Shown: positions 44,876 to 54,446, counted from the stretch's first letter. The stretch is 64,000 nt of DNA from Arsenophonus apicola (GCF_020268605.1 NZ_CP084222.1:1550001-1614000), one strand, 5' to 3'. Notes: generated by a model not told the origin, from the sequence alone. Numbers and translations: made by a program.

Positions 44876-45933
44876 GTAAACCGCTAAAATCCCGCATCGA
44901 TTTTGATGAGTCTTTGCCATCAAATAAACAACCAAAGTTAAAAAAAGCCAAAGTATTTGATCCATTAGTATCTGAACAATTCGCCGCTAGCAGTCAGCAA
45001 ACAGAAGATGATGAGCGAGAAGGTGAAATTGAGGCACTGGTTAATGCTGCGCTCAAACCGCGCTATAGTTTTTGGCGTAAACTGGTGGTTATTGCATTAA
45101 GCTTAATTGTGGTTAGTTTTTTTGCCCAAACAGCTCAATGGGTTTACCGAGCGTGGTTAAAGCAAGTTTGGGTTTCTTTAGCTTTTGTCACAGCGGGAGG
45201 CTTAATTATTATTGCCGCTATTGGCAGCATAATAACCGAATGGCGGCGGCTTTATTATTTAAAAGAACGAAGTCAAGAACGCATTCAGGCTAAAGCATTT
45301 TTGCAAAGTCATGGTATGCATGGTGGGCGTGAATTTTGTCTAAAACTAGGCCAACAATCGGCGCTTGGCCTAGATCATCCGGCGATGAAGCGTTGGCAGA
45401 GAACCATCCATGATAGTCATAATGACAAAGAAATTGTGACTCTTTATAGTCAATTAGTGCAACCTATTTTAGATGAGCAAGCTAGAAAAGAGATCAATCG
45501 CTCATCCGCTGAATCGGCGTTAATAATTGCTGTTAGTCCTTTGGCCATTGTAGACATGGCATTTATTGCCTGGCGCAATATTCGATTAATTAATCGCATT
45601 GCTACTATTTATGGCATTGAACTGGGTTATTATAGCCGTATTCGATTATTTAAAATGGTATTGCTTAATATTGCTTTTGCTGGAGCAAGTGAATTGGTGC
45701 GTGAAATTGGCATGGATTGGTTATCGCAAGACATTATGGCCAGGCTCTCAACTCGAGCAGCTCAGGGGATTGGCGCCGGTTTACTCACTGCTCGCTTAGG
45801 AATTAAAACGATGGAGTTATGCCGTCCCTTACCGTGGATGGATGATAAACCTAAATTGGCTGATTTTCGTCGTCAATTATTCAGCCAGTTAAAAAATATT
45901 ATGCCAAAGGCAGTTGAGCGCAAAAATGTTTAA
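44872..45933 (+). CDS. ycjF: YcjF, DUF697 inner-membrane protein
   Basis: A 353-aa protein, the E. coli length, starting MSKPLKSRIDFDESL. Two membrane helices lie around residues 68-88 and 95-117. The C-terminal DUF697 region (ALIIAVSPLAIVDMAFIAWR) is intact. Co-translated with ycjX (ATGA overlap). Confidence 0.94.
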   Translation: MSKPLKSRIDFDESLPSNKQPKLKKAKVFDPLVSEQFAASSQQTEDDEREGEIEALVNAALKPRYSFWRKLVVIALSLIVVSFFAQTAQWVYRAWLKQVWVSLAFVTAGGLIIIAAIGSIITEWRRLYYLKERSQERIQAKAFLQSHGMHGGREFCLKLGQQSALGLDHPAMKRWQRTIHDSHNDKEIVTLYSQLVQPILDEQARKEINRSSAESALIIAVSPLAIVDMAFIAWRNIRLINRIATIYGIELGYYSRIRLFKMVLLNIAFAGASELVREIGMDWLSQDIMARLSTRAAQGIGAGLLTARLGIKTMELCRPLPWMDDKPKLADFRRQLFSQLKNIMPKAVERKNV

Positions 45934-46141
45934 CCAATCCATAATTAAGCTTAATAACGTCTTTTTTAATTATCTCCACTTTGATTAGATGGTGACGAGC
46001 AAAATTAGATTAATGCTTATTCGTTTATAATTTCTTGTGTTAGTGCTTATGTGTTAAAACATTTTCTATGGCAGCTTAATAAATAAAAATGCATACTTAA
46101 CTAATTGAATAGTGAATTATATAGATATAAGGTTTTCAGTG

Positions 46142-47704
46142 ATGCGATTAGAAGTGATTTGCCAAGATCGAATGGGGTTAACACGTGAATTACTTGATTT
46201 ACTTGTTTTACAAAACATTGACCTTGAAGGGATTGAAATTTCACCAAATCGTCATATTTATCTCAAATTTGCTCAAGTCGACACCATGACATTTCAACAG
46301 TTAATGACTGAAATTCGGCGTATTCGCGGTGTTAAAGATGTTAAGACGGTCTCTTTTATGCCTTCTGAACATGAAAAAAAATTATTATTGACTTTATTAA
46401 ATACTTTTCCCGATCCTATTTTTTCAGTTAACAGCAAAGCTAATATCGAATTAGCTAACTCTGCAATGTTAAAATTGTTTGCTATTCATAATAACCAATT
46501 AAAAGAAAAAAAATTCAATCAGCTAATAAATCATCAGCGGTTGGCAAAATTACTGGAACAAAATAATTTACAACCTTATTCGGAACGACTATTAATCAAA
46601 GGTAATAAATATCTGCTCCAGGTTACGCCAATTAACAATAATAAAATAACGGATTCGACTGACAATACAGGCGCTATTATTTTATTAAAGGCCTTGCCCG
46701 CAGAGCAGCAATATCAAGCAAATGAAAAGGGAAAAGTAGATAGTTTTAGTCAGATCATTGCGGTTAGTCCCAAAATTAGTCAGCTAGTTGAGCATTTAAA
46801 AAAAATAGCCCTACTTGATGAACCGTTGCTATTGGTTGGTGAAACAGGAACGGGTAAAGATATTTTAGCTAAAGCATGTCACTTACAGAGCATGAGAGGT
46901 GATAAACCTTTCTTAGGATTGAATTGTGCATCGATGCCAGAAGATGTGGTAGAAAGTGAACTATTTGGTTACGCAGCAGGGGCTTATCCAAATGCCATTG
47001 AGGGCAAAAAGGGATTTTTTGAGCAAGCGAATGGTGGTACTGTTTTATTGGATGAAATTGGCGAAATGTCGCCACAAATGCAGATCAAACTGTTACGTTT
47101 CTTAAACGATGATACATTTCGTCGGGTAGGTGAGGAGCAAGAAGTTAAAGTTGATGTCAGAGTGATCTGTGCGACCCAAAAAAATTTGTTGGAATTAGTT
47201 GAAAAGGGACATTTAAGGCAAGATCTTTATTACCGCCTGCATGTGTTAACGGTAAACTTACCCCCGCTGCGTGAACGACAAGCGGATATAATGCCGCTTA
47301 CAGAAGAATTTGTCAGGCAATTTTCACTGGAGCAACACATTGAAAAACCGAAACTTTCACCTAAATTAGCGCCTTACCTTGCCAATTATCATTGGCCTGG
47401 TAACGTAAGGCAGCTACGTAATGTTCTCTATCAGGCTTTAATTCAGTCGGCGGGACGAGAATTAACACCGCAAGATATTAATTTGCCAGATCTAAAAGAT
47501 ATTTCTCTATTTTCCGCCGATCAATTAAATGGCACGTTAGATGAATTGACAAAACATTTTGAAGCTTCAATATTAGCTCGACTTTATCAAGATTATCCTA
47601 GTACGCGTAAATTAGCGAAACGGCTGAATGTATCGCATACAGCAATTGCAAATAAGTTGCGGGAGTATGGATTAAGTCATAAAAAAGAGAGTGAAACTGA
47701 GTGA
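46142..47704 (+). CDS. tyrR: Aromatic amino-acid regulator TyrR
   Basis: From ATG 46142, 520 aa (E. coli 513). An N-terminal ACT domain (MRLEVICQDRMGLTRELLDL), a PAS domain, an AAA+ domain with Walker A GETGTGKD (233-240) and a C-terminal helix-turn-helix (STRKLAKRLNVSHTAIANKL) are in order. At the place where sigma-54 activators have GAFTGA, this protein has GAYPNA (280-285); E. coli TyrR lacks this loop, while PhhR-type homologues keep it. So it may be ancestral in form. Regulates aromatic amino-acid synthesis and transport. Confidence 0.95.
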   Translation: MRLEVICQDRMGLTRELLDLLVLQNIDLEGIEISPNRHIYLKFAQVDTMTFQQLMTEIRRIRGVKDVKTVSFMPSEHEKKLLLTLLNTFPDPIFSVNSKANIELANSAMLKLFAIHNNQLKEKKFNQLINHQRLAKLLEQNNLQPYSERLLIKGNKYLLQVTPINNNKITDSTDNTGAIILLKALPAEQQYQANEKGKVDSFSQIIAVSPKISQLVEHLKKIALLDEPLLLVGETGTGKDILAKACHLQSMRGDKPFLGLNCASMPEDVVESELFGYAAGAYPNAIEGKKGFFEQANGGTVLLDEIGEMSPQMQIKLLRFLNDDTFRRVGEEQEVKVDVRVICATQKNLLELVEKGHLRQDLYYRLHVLTVNLPPLRERQADIMPLTEEFVRQFSLEQHIEKPKLSPKLAPYLANYHWPGNVRQLRNVLYQALIQSAGRELTPQDINLPDLKDISLFSADQLNGTLDELTKHFEASILARLYQDYPSTRKLAKRLNVSHTAIANKLREYGLSHKKESETE

Positions 47705-47722
47705 TAGATTAACCAGAATTGA

Positions 47723-47747
47723 GATAGCGATAAGTTTTATCGCTATC
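47723..47747. terminator. Hairpin between convergent tyrR and tpx
   Basis: GATAGCGATAA and TTATCGCTATC form a perfect 11-bp stem with a GTT loop, 18 bases after tyrR. T-tracts are weak on both sides. Likely the shared 3' end. Confidence 0.6.
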
Positions 47748-47805
47748 GAATTAGAGTGACACAACTAGTTTAATAAAAAAATATTTTCATTTAGTATTAT
47801 TATCA

Positions 47806-48309
47806 TTATTTTAATGCATTGAGGGCTGCATCATAGTTGGGTTCATGGCTAATTTCATCAACTAATTCACTATAAATCACTTTATCATTTTCATCGATAA
47901 TAACCACAGCACGAGCGGTTAATCCTTTTAATGGCCCAGAAGTCATTTCTACACCATAGTCTTTACTGAAGCCTGGCGCACGGAAAACTGATAATGTAAC
48001 TACATTATCTAGCCCCTCAGCGCCACAAAACCGGCTCTGTGCAAAAGGAAGATCGGCAGAAATACACAATACAACACTGTTTTCTAGTTGGCTGGCTAAC
48101 TGATTGAATTTACGAAAAGAGGTAGCGCAGACACCGGTGTCAATACTAGGAAATATATTAAGAATTTTTCGTTTGCCTTGATAATCTGACAAAGATTTTT
48201 CTGCTAGATCGTTAGCGACAAGGGAAAATTCTTTAGCTTTATCACCCGGTTGCAAGAAAGTACCATTGATAGCAACAGATTGCCCTTTGAAATTTGTACT
48301 AGTTGACAT
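47806..48309 (-). CDS. tpx: Thiol peroxidase Tpx
   Basis: Periredoxin-family peroxidase, 167 aa (E. coli 168). Peroxidatic C61 (SIDTGVCATS) and resolving C95 (QSRFCGAEG) are at the standard positions. Reduces lipid and alkyl hydroperoxides using thioredoxin. If sodB is truly dead, this is one of the remaining oxidative-stress enzymes visible here. Confidence 0.96.
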   Translation of the reverse strand: MSTSTNFKGQSVAINGTFLQPGDKAKEFSLVANDLAEKSLSDYQGKRKILNIFPSIDTGVCATSFRKFNQLASQLENSVVLCISADLPFAQSRFCGAEGLDNVVTLSVFRAPGFSKDYGVEMTSGPLKGLTARAVVIIDENDKVIYSELVDEISHEPNYDAALNALK

Positions 48310-48457
48310 CTTATCCTTTCCTCGCTTAATAACATTTAGTTCAACAATTCTAAATGAAAATAATTAAGTTTCCTATCTAAATCGTTACAACAACTTGTTA
48401 TATCTAATTGTTTTAACCAAATTATTTTCTATAATTATAATAACATCGGGATATAAT

Positions 48458-50147
48458 ATGGAAATCTATATGCTTCGCTATAAAACAGCATTAGCAATAT
48501 TCTTTTTTAATTGTATCGTGAATACTAAACCTGCAGTAGCTGCAGTAGCTGCAGTAGCTGCAGTAGCTGCAGTAGCTGCAGTAGCTGCAGTAGCTGCATT
48601 AGTGGCTAGAGGGGACTCATTAGCTGAAAAACAAGAGGTAGTTAGGCAAATTAATGCAGATCCAACTTCTTTTGATCCTATTAGAGAGATTGGTTTAGCC
48701 GAAGCACATGTAATACGTGATTTATTCGAAGGATTAACTAATCAAAATGAAGCAGGCCGTCCCATTCCAGCTGTAGCCAATAGTTGGACAAATGCTGGTA
48801 ATCGTATTTGGTTTTTTTATTTAAGACCAGATGCCAAGTGGTCAAATGGTGACCCTGTCACGGCCAAGGATTTTGTTTATAGCTGGCGTCGCTTAGTTGA
48901 TCCGATAAATCATTCACCATTTGCTTATTTTGCCACTTTGGCGGGTATTAAAAATGCGCAAAAAATTATTAATAATGAATTACCTATTGAAAAATTAGGT
49001 GTAGAAGCCCTTGATAATTATACTTTTGAAAGTGACTTTGGAACAGCCAGCACCCTATTTTCTAAATTTAACTAGTCATTTTAGTTTCTTTCCAGTTAAT
49101 CAAAAAATAATTGCCAGATATGGCCAAAATTGGCTGACACCGACTAACTTAGTTGGTAATGGTGCTTTTCGCTTATCTGAGCGGATTGCCGGCGAAAAAA
49201 TAGTTTTACAACCTAACCGATACTACTGGGATCATAAAAATACAATTTTAACTAAAGTGACTTTTGTGCCGATTAAGCAAAGTGCTCGCGCATGGCAAAG
49301 TTATTTTGCCGGTGATGTTGTCGAAACTGAATTTTTGCCTGAACATTTAGATAGCAAATTATTGCAGCAAATACCGGATGAGTTTTATCTGGTTGGGCAG
49401 TTGGCGACTTATTACTATGTTTTTAATACGCAAAAGCCCCCTACTGATGATAGGCGAGTGAGAAGAGCATTAACTGTATCAATTGATAGAGATGTTATTA
49501 CCAACAAAATATTAGCTGATGGAGAGAAAGTCGCTTATCGCTTTATACCCGATGTCATCGCCGATTTTACCCCGGAAAGAGGTTGTTATGATGGCTATGG
49601 ACAAAAAGAGTTAGACGAACAAGCTAGAGTTCTATTACATTTAGCCGGATTTAGTAGCCATAATCCGTTAAGGCTTTCTCTTGTCTACAATAATTCAGAA
49701 AATAATAAAAAGGTAGCTATAGCTATCGCCTCAATGTGGAAAAGAAAGTTAGGCGCTCAGATAACCTTGATTAATCAACAATGGAAAACTTACACTGAGA
49801 GTCGTAATTCTGGTCATTTTAATGTGCTGGGTGCAGCCAGAGTTGCTGAATATAATGAGCCCTCGAGTTTTTTAAATGTCATGACATCTTCTAACCGTGG
49901 TAATTGGGCTAAATTCCAAAACAGTGACTATGACCAAATTATTGCCTCGGCGATGATGGAAAAGAGTAGTAAAAATCGCAATCGATTTTATAATCGTGCA
50001 GAAAAAATGTTGTTAACACATGCGCCTATTGCACCGATTTATTATTACAGTCGCGGTTACTTAATTAAATCTTGGTTAAAGGGCTATCCAGTCAATAACC
50101 CAGAAAATGTAAGTTATAGCCATACACTATATGTTATTAAACATTAA
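48458..50147 (+). pseudogene. mppA: MppA/OppA-like peptide-binding protein (frameshifted)
   Basis: Family 5 solute-binding protein, best matching MppA, the murein-tripeptide binder (DLFEGLTNQNEAGR, WKTYTESRNSGHFNV, and the C-terminus NPENVSYSHTLYVIKH). A putative signal peptide is followed by a seven-fold Ala-Val-Ala repeat. The frame breaks after LDNYTFE: removing one A from 49029-49031 gives FEVTLEQPAPYFLNLTSHF and restores a full-length protein (about 562 codons). As written the product stops at 49075. E. coli mppA lies five genes from tpx, so location agrees. Pseudogene or one-base error. Confidence 0.85.
48533..48598 (+). repeat. Seven copies of a 9-bp repeat in the mppA-like signal region
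   Basis: GCAGTAGCT repeats seven times without error (48533-48595), then a partial GCA. It encodes Ala-Val-Ala seven times. The unit length is a multiple of three, so copy-number change would not alter frame. AVA is itself a signal-peptidase I (AxA) cleavage motif. Confidence 0.97.
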
Positions 50148-50238
50148 GTTAATCTTTAATTAGCCTGTTTAATGCAGGGCCGTGATGAAATTTATGCCCT
50201 GACGTCATATAAGGCGATTAAGATGGCAAATTAGACCA

Positions 50239-50799
50239 CTAGAATCGATAACCTAAACCAATATTTAATCCATTAAATGTGGGATTTGTATGATCATTAT
50301 GACTATTGGCGCCTTCATAACCTATATAGAGGCTAAGCATTTTGATTGGGTGAATTTTTATTCCAGCTCCCCAGCTAAGGCCGGTGGTATGTTTCATGGA
50401 ATCAATAATTATATTTTCAATCTCGAACTTTTCGGTGTTTTTTAGGGTAAAACGGGCAAAACCGATGGTGCTATATAAAGTTAAATAGTCATTTAAACGA
50501 TAACTGGGACCGGCTTGTAAGCTGAGGTAATTAGTATTAACTTTATGTTTGATCAGTTGATGGAGATTATTGTAGCTGTACCAATGATTAACACCTTTAT
50601 TCCAGCTTATCGATGTTAATACCCCCCAATAATTATCTATTTGGTAGTCATAGTTAAGATTTAAACCGGTAACAGAATTACCATGATAATAGAGATTAGA
50701 ATAGCCTAGACTAAAGGTTTGCGATTGAGGCGAAGCTGCAAATCCTGTTGGCGAAAAAAATAAATGGGTCATTAAAGTAAAAATAACTGTTTTTTTCAT
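50239..50799 (-). CDS. Ail/OmpX/Lom-family outer-membrane protein
   Basis: An eight-stranded beta-barrel protein of 186 aa. Signal peptide MKKTVIFTLMTHLFFSPTGF ends in AA; mature strands alternate hydrophobic and polar residues (QTFSLGYSNLYYH, YLSLQAGPSYRLNDYLTLYS) and end GLNIGLGYRF with terminal Phe. Relatives (Ail, OmpX, Rck) mediate host-cell adhesion and serum resistance. Which paralogue it is cannot be said. Convergent with the mppA-like gene; a weak hairpin (CAGGGC...GCCCTG, 50175-50201) lies between. Confidence 0.85.
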   Translation of the reverse strand: MKKTVIFTLMTHLFFSPTGFAASPQSQTFSLGYSNLYYHGNSVTGLNLNYDYQIDNYWGVLTSISWNKGVNHWYSYNNLHQLIKHKVNTNYLSLQAGPSYRLNDYLTLYSTIGFARFTLKNTEKFEIENIIIDSMKHTTGLSWGAGIKIHPIKMLSLYIGYEGANSHNDHTNPTFNGLNIGLGYRF

Positions 50800-51116
50800 A
50801 ACTGTCCCTAGTTTATGGTTTTTATTATAATTATTTTAATTATTTTTTATTTGTAATCAACTTTTAATTAATTTGTTTTTAATTATAATATTTTGAATTT
50901 AAAAGTATTATTAATTAATTTGAATTTATTTTATTTTTGTTTTAATTAATTTTTATGATGTATTTTGACGAATAGAAAGGCTTAGTGACATAAAAATAAA
51001 ATGTTAGTCGCAAATTAATCATATAACAATTGAGTAAGAAAGCTTTAATTAAACAGAAATGCGACTATTTTTAAAAGGAAAAAACAAAAATTCACCGTAA
51101 TAGGGGGATAGGTGTT
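50800..51116 (+). other. Region upstream of zntB
   Basis: A 317-base AT-rich gap containing a candidate zntB promoter (TTGACG 50965-50970, 18 bases, CATAAA 50989-50994) and the hairpin/T-tract at 51005-51072. No ORF. Confidence 0.45.
51005..51072 (+). promoter_or_regulatory. Leader hairpin with T-tract before zntB, attenuator candidate
   Basis: TAGTCGCA (51005-51012) and TGCGACTA (51060-51067) form a perfect 8-bp stem around 47 bases and are followed directly by T5. The structure starts within a few bases of the inferred transcription start and ends 44 bases before zntB. It looks like a terminator in a leader, hence possible regulated read-through. No ligand is implied by the sequence. Confidence 0.4.
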
Positions 51117-52097
51117 GTGGCTATTTATGGCTCAATAATACAGGGTTCTGAACCTGTGCATGCATACCAATTAGATGGTGAAGGTGGCTTCATAACGATT
51201 GATGTTAATGCGGAAGCGACACCACAGATGCCGTTTTGGCTGCACTATGATTATAGAAATAAAGCCAGTTATCAATGGATAAAGCATTCTGCATTATTCA
51301 ATTCAACTATTAAAGATGGATTAACTGGAAATATTAATCGGTTGCGTATAATAAGAACCGGTGATGGCACACTGATTAATTTACAAACGATTAATAAAAA
51401 TATTGGTGACCGGCCTGAACAGTTGGTTGCCTTTCGTATTTATATTAATAATCAGATAATTGTTTCCAGTCGCCACCGTAAAGTTAAATCCCTTGAGCCA
51501 GTTATCGACGATCTGACTCATCATGTTGGCGCAAAAACGAGCGGTGAATGGTTAGTCGAGGTCGCTGATTCGATTAACGATGAAGTCAGTGATTTTACCG
51601 ATATATTGCATGATCGTTTAATTAAAATGGAAGAAAAAATATTAACTGAAGAGATCCCGGAGCGGGGAAAATTAGCGTTGTTGAGAAAACAGATTATTAT
51701 CGTGCGCCGTTATATGTCTACTCAACGGGATGTATTTGCTCGTTTAGCCACCGAAAAATTTCAATGGATGAGTGATGATGATCGCCACCGCATGCAGGAA
51801 AATGCTGAAAGACTTGGGCGATGCATTGATGAATTAGATGGTTTTGTTGCTCGTACCGCTGTTATTACCGATGAAATTAATGCGTTGATATCAGAAGCAA
51901 CTAATAAACGGATTTATACTATGTCAATGTTAGCGATTGTTTTTCTTCCATCAACCTTTTTAACCGGATTATTTGGGGTCAACCTCAATGGTATACCTGG
52001 TAGTGAGTTTAAATTTGCCTTTAGTATTTTTTGTTTATTATTAAGCTGTTTAATTACTTTTGTGATCTGGTGGTTAAAAAGGGGAAAGTGGTTATAA
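51117..52097 (+). CDS. zntB: Zinc transporter ZntB (CorA family)
   Basis: Inner-membrane 2-TM metal transporter of 326 aa (E. coli 327). A long cytoplasmic N-terminal domain precedes two C-terminal helices with the pore motif GVN (FLTGLFGVNLNGIPG). RKQIIIVRRYMSTQRDVFARLATEK matches the family without its first residues. Starts at GTG 51117; a purine-rich GGGGGATAGG lies upstream. Followed by fnrS, as in E. coli. Confidence 0.93.
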   Translation: MAIYGSIIQGSEPVHAYQLDGEGGFITIDVNAEATPQMPFWLHYDYRNKASYQWIKHSALFNSTIKDGLTGNINRLRIIRTGDGTLINLQTINKNIGDRPEQLVAFRIYINNQIIVSSRHRKVKSLEPVIDDLTHHVGAKTSGEWLVEVADSINDEVSDFTDILHDRLIKMEEKILTEEIPERGKLALLRKQIIIVRRYMSTQRDVFARLATEKFQWMSDDDRHRMQENAERLGRCIDELDGFVARTAVITDEINALISEATNKRIYTMSMLAIVFLPSTFLTGLFGVNLNGIPGSEFKFAFSIFCLLLSCLITFVIWWLKRGKWL

Positions 52098-52151
52098 AAT
52101 AAAACATTTTCTAATATAAAATTTACAGTTGTTTAGTTTAGTAAAAATAAA

Positions 52152-52165
52152 TTGAGCTATATCAA
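52152..52165 (+). promoter_or_regulatory. FNR box of fnrS
   Basis: TTGAGCTATATCAA matches the FNR consensus TTGAT-N4-ATCAA at nine of ten positions. Its centre is 42.5 bases upstream of the fnrS 5' end, the class II activator position. FnrS should therefore be induced without oxygen, as in E. coli. Confidence 0.88.
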
Positions 52166-52200
52166 GAAGTTTTATACTTAGTTAAGGCAGAATTGATTTC

Positions 52201-52322
52201 GCAGGTGAATGCAACGTTAAGCGATGAACGTTGTGCTCCATAATTGTAGTTTTTCTCATATTGAGTTCTTATACAGAATAATTGACCACTATCAGCCGAT
52301 GTTTAATACATCGGCTTTTTTT
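52201..52322 (+). ncRNA. fnrS: FnrS small RNA
   Basis: Starts GCAGGTGAATGCAACGTTAA, matching E. coli FnrS (one base different), and ends with a terminator (GCCGATGT, TTAAT, ACATCGGC, then T7). The 5' hairpin is conserved with covariation: AACGTC/GGCGTT in E. coli is AACGTT/AACGTT here. FnrS is an anaerobically induced Hfq RNA that represses sodB, sodA, maeA, gpmA, folE and others. Location after zntB is conserved. The last T's overlap the convergent ttcA stop codon. Confidence 0.95.
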
Positions 52323-53235
52323 ATTCTGTTTCAACGATATTAATTCGATTTGAGTGAGGGCTATCTGGCTCGGTAAAATGGTGGGCGTTGATTATGGAAA
52401 ATGTTTCGTTATCAAATGCCAAATCGCCACCATTAACAATGTTGCTGGTATGGTTAAGTTGTTTGAAGTTGAATAGGTTACTGTCGCATAAATGAGAAGG
52501 AACAATATTTTGCATTGCTTGAAACATTGTTTCAATTCGCCCTGGGTACTGTTTGTCCCACTCTCTTAACATATTGCCGATGACTTGCCGTTGTAAATTG
52601 GGTTGAGAACCACAAAGATTGCAAGGAATAATTGGAAATGCTTTAATTTTTGCGTAGTTGGCAATATCTTTTTCCCGGCAATAGGCTAAGGGTCGAATAA
52701 CAATATGTTGACCATTGTCACTCATTAACTTTGGTGGCATCCCTTTGAGTTTGCCACCATAAAACATATTGAGAAATACGGTTTGTAAAATATCATCACG
52801 GTGATGGCCTAAAGCGATTTTAGTGGCGCCAAGTTCGCTTGCAGTGCGATATAAAATACCGCGACGTAGGCGAGAGCATAGTGAGCAGGTCGTTTTTCCT
52901 GCCGGTATTTTTTCTTTCACAATACCATAAGTATTTTCTTCAACTATTTGGTATTCAATCCCGAGTTTATCGAGATAAGATGGCAAAATATCAGCCGGAA
53001 AACCGGGTTGCTTTTGGTCAAGATTAACGGCAAACAGAGTAAAATTTACTGGCGCGCTTTTTTGTAAATTTTGTAATATTGATAATAATGTGTAACTATC
53101 TTTGCCACCAGAAAGGCAAACCATAATCCGATCATTTTCTTCAATCATATTGAAATCAGCGATCGCCTGGCCAACGTTACGACGCAACTTTTTTTGTAGT
53201 TTATTAAAGTTATACTGTTCTTTTTGTTGATTCAT
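52321..53235 (-). CDS. ttcA: tRNA 2-thiocytidine synthetase TtcA
   Basis: Fe-S-dependent ATPase that thiolates cytidine 32 of certain tRNAs. From ATG 53235, 304 aa (E. coli 311). PP-loop VCLSGGKDSYTLL and two CxxC pairs (TTCSLCSRLRR, IPCNLCGSQPN) are intact. A longer frame to 53298 adds 21 hydrophobic residues and is rejected. Confidence 0.95.
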   Translation of the reverse strand: MNQQKEQYNFNKLQKKLRRNVGQAIADFNMIEENDRIMVCLSGGKDSYTLLSILQNLQKSAPVNFTLFAVNLDQKQPGFPADILPSYLDKLGIEYQIVEENTYGIVKEKIPAGKTTCSLCSRLRRGILYRTASELGATKIALGHHRDDILQTVFLNMFYGGKLKGMPPKLMSDNGQHIVIRPLAYCREKDIANYAKIKAFPIIPCNLCGSQPNLQRQVIGNMLREWDKQYPGRIETMFQAMQNIVPSHLCDSNLFNFKQLNHTSNIVNGGDLAFDNETFSIINAHHFTEPDSPHSNRINIVETE

Positions 53236-53442
53236 ATTTATTACTGATGTATTAAAGGTAATCGATTTTATTATCAAAAGAATGATTTTTAAATCCACTG
53301 CGATAAGAAAACGCGACCAGTTTAGGCTAGTTTAAAGCAAAAGAAAACTTTTGCTGATTATTTTAGTTTTACCCCAAGACTGGCGATCAATGTTTCGATT
53401 ATCTTACCATTGTGATGATATAGTTTATATTTAGGAGTATAA

Positions 53443-53775
53443 ATGAACGGATTGGCTTATTTATTAATGTCGATTGTGGCTGAAGTAATAGCAACCACAT
53501 CATTAAAGGCTTCTGATGGTTTTACCCGTTTGTTGCCATCGATTATTGTTGTTGTTGGTTATAGCATTTCATTTTTTGGCTTATCACAAGTAGTCAAAAT
53601 GATGCCATTAGGCATTGCCTATGCTATTTGGTCTGGTTTAGGGATCGTGCTGGTGTCAGTGGCAGCGTTGTTTCTTTATCAGCAAAAATTAGATTGGCCA
53701 GCTATTTTAGGAATTTTGTTAATTATTTCCGGGGTTTTAGTTATTAATTTGCTGTCTAAAAGTAGTGTTCATTGA
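53443..53775 (+). CDS. Small multidrug resistance (SMR/EmrE-like) transporter
   Basis: A 110-aa protein with four membrane helices. The essential proton/drug-binding Glu14 (MSIVAEVIATTSLK) and Trp63 (AYAIWSGLGIVLVS) are at EmrE numbering. AGGAG lies ahead of the ATG. It should export quaternary cations or similar compounds; whether it is orthologous to EmrE or SugE-like was judged from the EmrE-type GIAYAIWSGLG motif. Intact. Confidence 0.9.
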   Translation: MNGLAYLLMSIVAEVIATTSLKASDGFTRLLPSIIVVVGYSISFFGLSQVVKMMPLGIAYAIWSGLGIVLVSVAALFLYQQKLDWPAILGILLIISGVLVINLLSKSSVH

Positions 53776-53887
53776 TAATCGTTATAAGGTGTATCAGTTA
53801 ATAATCTATTCAATCTCACACTTATTTAGCGGTTTACTATTTCCAGCTAATAACCCCGTAATATTTTCATTAAATCGTCATAGCGAA

Positions 53888-53915
53888 AGCTGGACTGAAA
53901 ATTATTAGTCCAGCT
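53888..53915. terminator. Bidirectional terminator SMR gene/dsbB
   Basis: AGCTGGACT (53888-53896) and AGTCCAGCT (53907-53915) form a perfect 9-bp stem with a 10-base loop, ten bases from the dsbB stop, between convergent genes. Confidence 0.7.
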
Positions 53916-53924
53916 AAAATTGTC

Positions 53925-54446
53925 TTAATAACTATTTTTTTTAAATCCTAAAAATTGGCTTAACAGGACAATTATTGCTAACAAAAAATAAGCAATAAAA
54001 ATAATTAATAACCATACAGACATTTCTATATTTAAAAATGACCACTGTTTTTGAATGCAGTCACCATAGGCTTCAAAAACAGCTGGAAACCAGTGATTAA
54101 GTGGTAGCCATGATGGAAGGTTAACGGCAAAATCGCACGAGTCAAAAGGCGATGGGTAAAATTTTAGTCGGGTATGTTCCCAGGTTAGTTTCAATCCTTG
54201 CCAACTGCTGTATAACCATAAAATGAGAGCCACGTAGCGAAGAGTACTTTTTGGTGCGATGGCCGCGATTAAACCAGCCGCCAAGATAGCGAACAGTGCA
54301 ATCCGTTCGTAAATGCATAATACACAGGGTCTAAGTCCCATACCGTGTTGAAAATAAAGTGCAATAATTTCTAACATACAGGCGCTGATAGCCAGTAACA
54401 ACCAGGATTTTCTGGTCTGAGAGTAGGAGTAAAAAAATTTAAACAT
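53925..54446 (-). CDS. dsbB: Disulfide-bond oxidoreductase DsbB
   Basis: Inner-membrane quinone reductase that reoxidises DsbA, 173 aa (E. coli 176). Four membrane helices and the two redox pairs C41/C44 (CVLC) and C104/C130 are present at E. coli positions. In E. coli nhaB lies next to dsbB in the same orientation, as here. Confidence 0.95.
   Translation of the reverse strand: MFKFFYSYSQTRKSWLLLAISACMLEIIALYFQHGMGLRPCVLCIYERIALFAILAAGLIAAIAPKSTLRYVALILWLYSSWQGLKLTWEHTRLKFYPSPFDSCDFAVNLPSWLPLNHWFPAVFEAYGDCIQKQWSFLNIEMSVWLLIIFIAYFLLAIIVLLSQFLGFKKNSY

Noticed and set aside
48533..48598. CRISPR-like repeat array
   Set aside because: The 9-bp units are contiguous without spacers and encode an in-frame AVA repeat.
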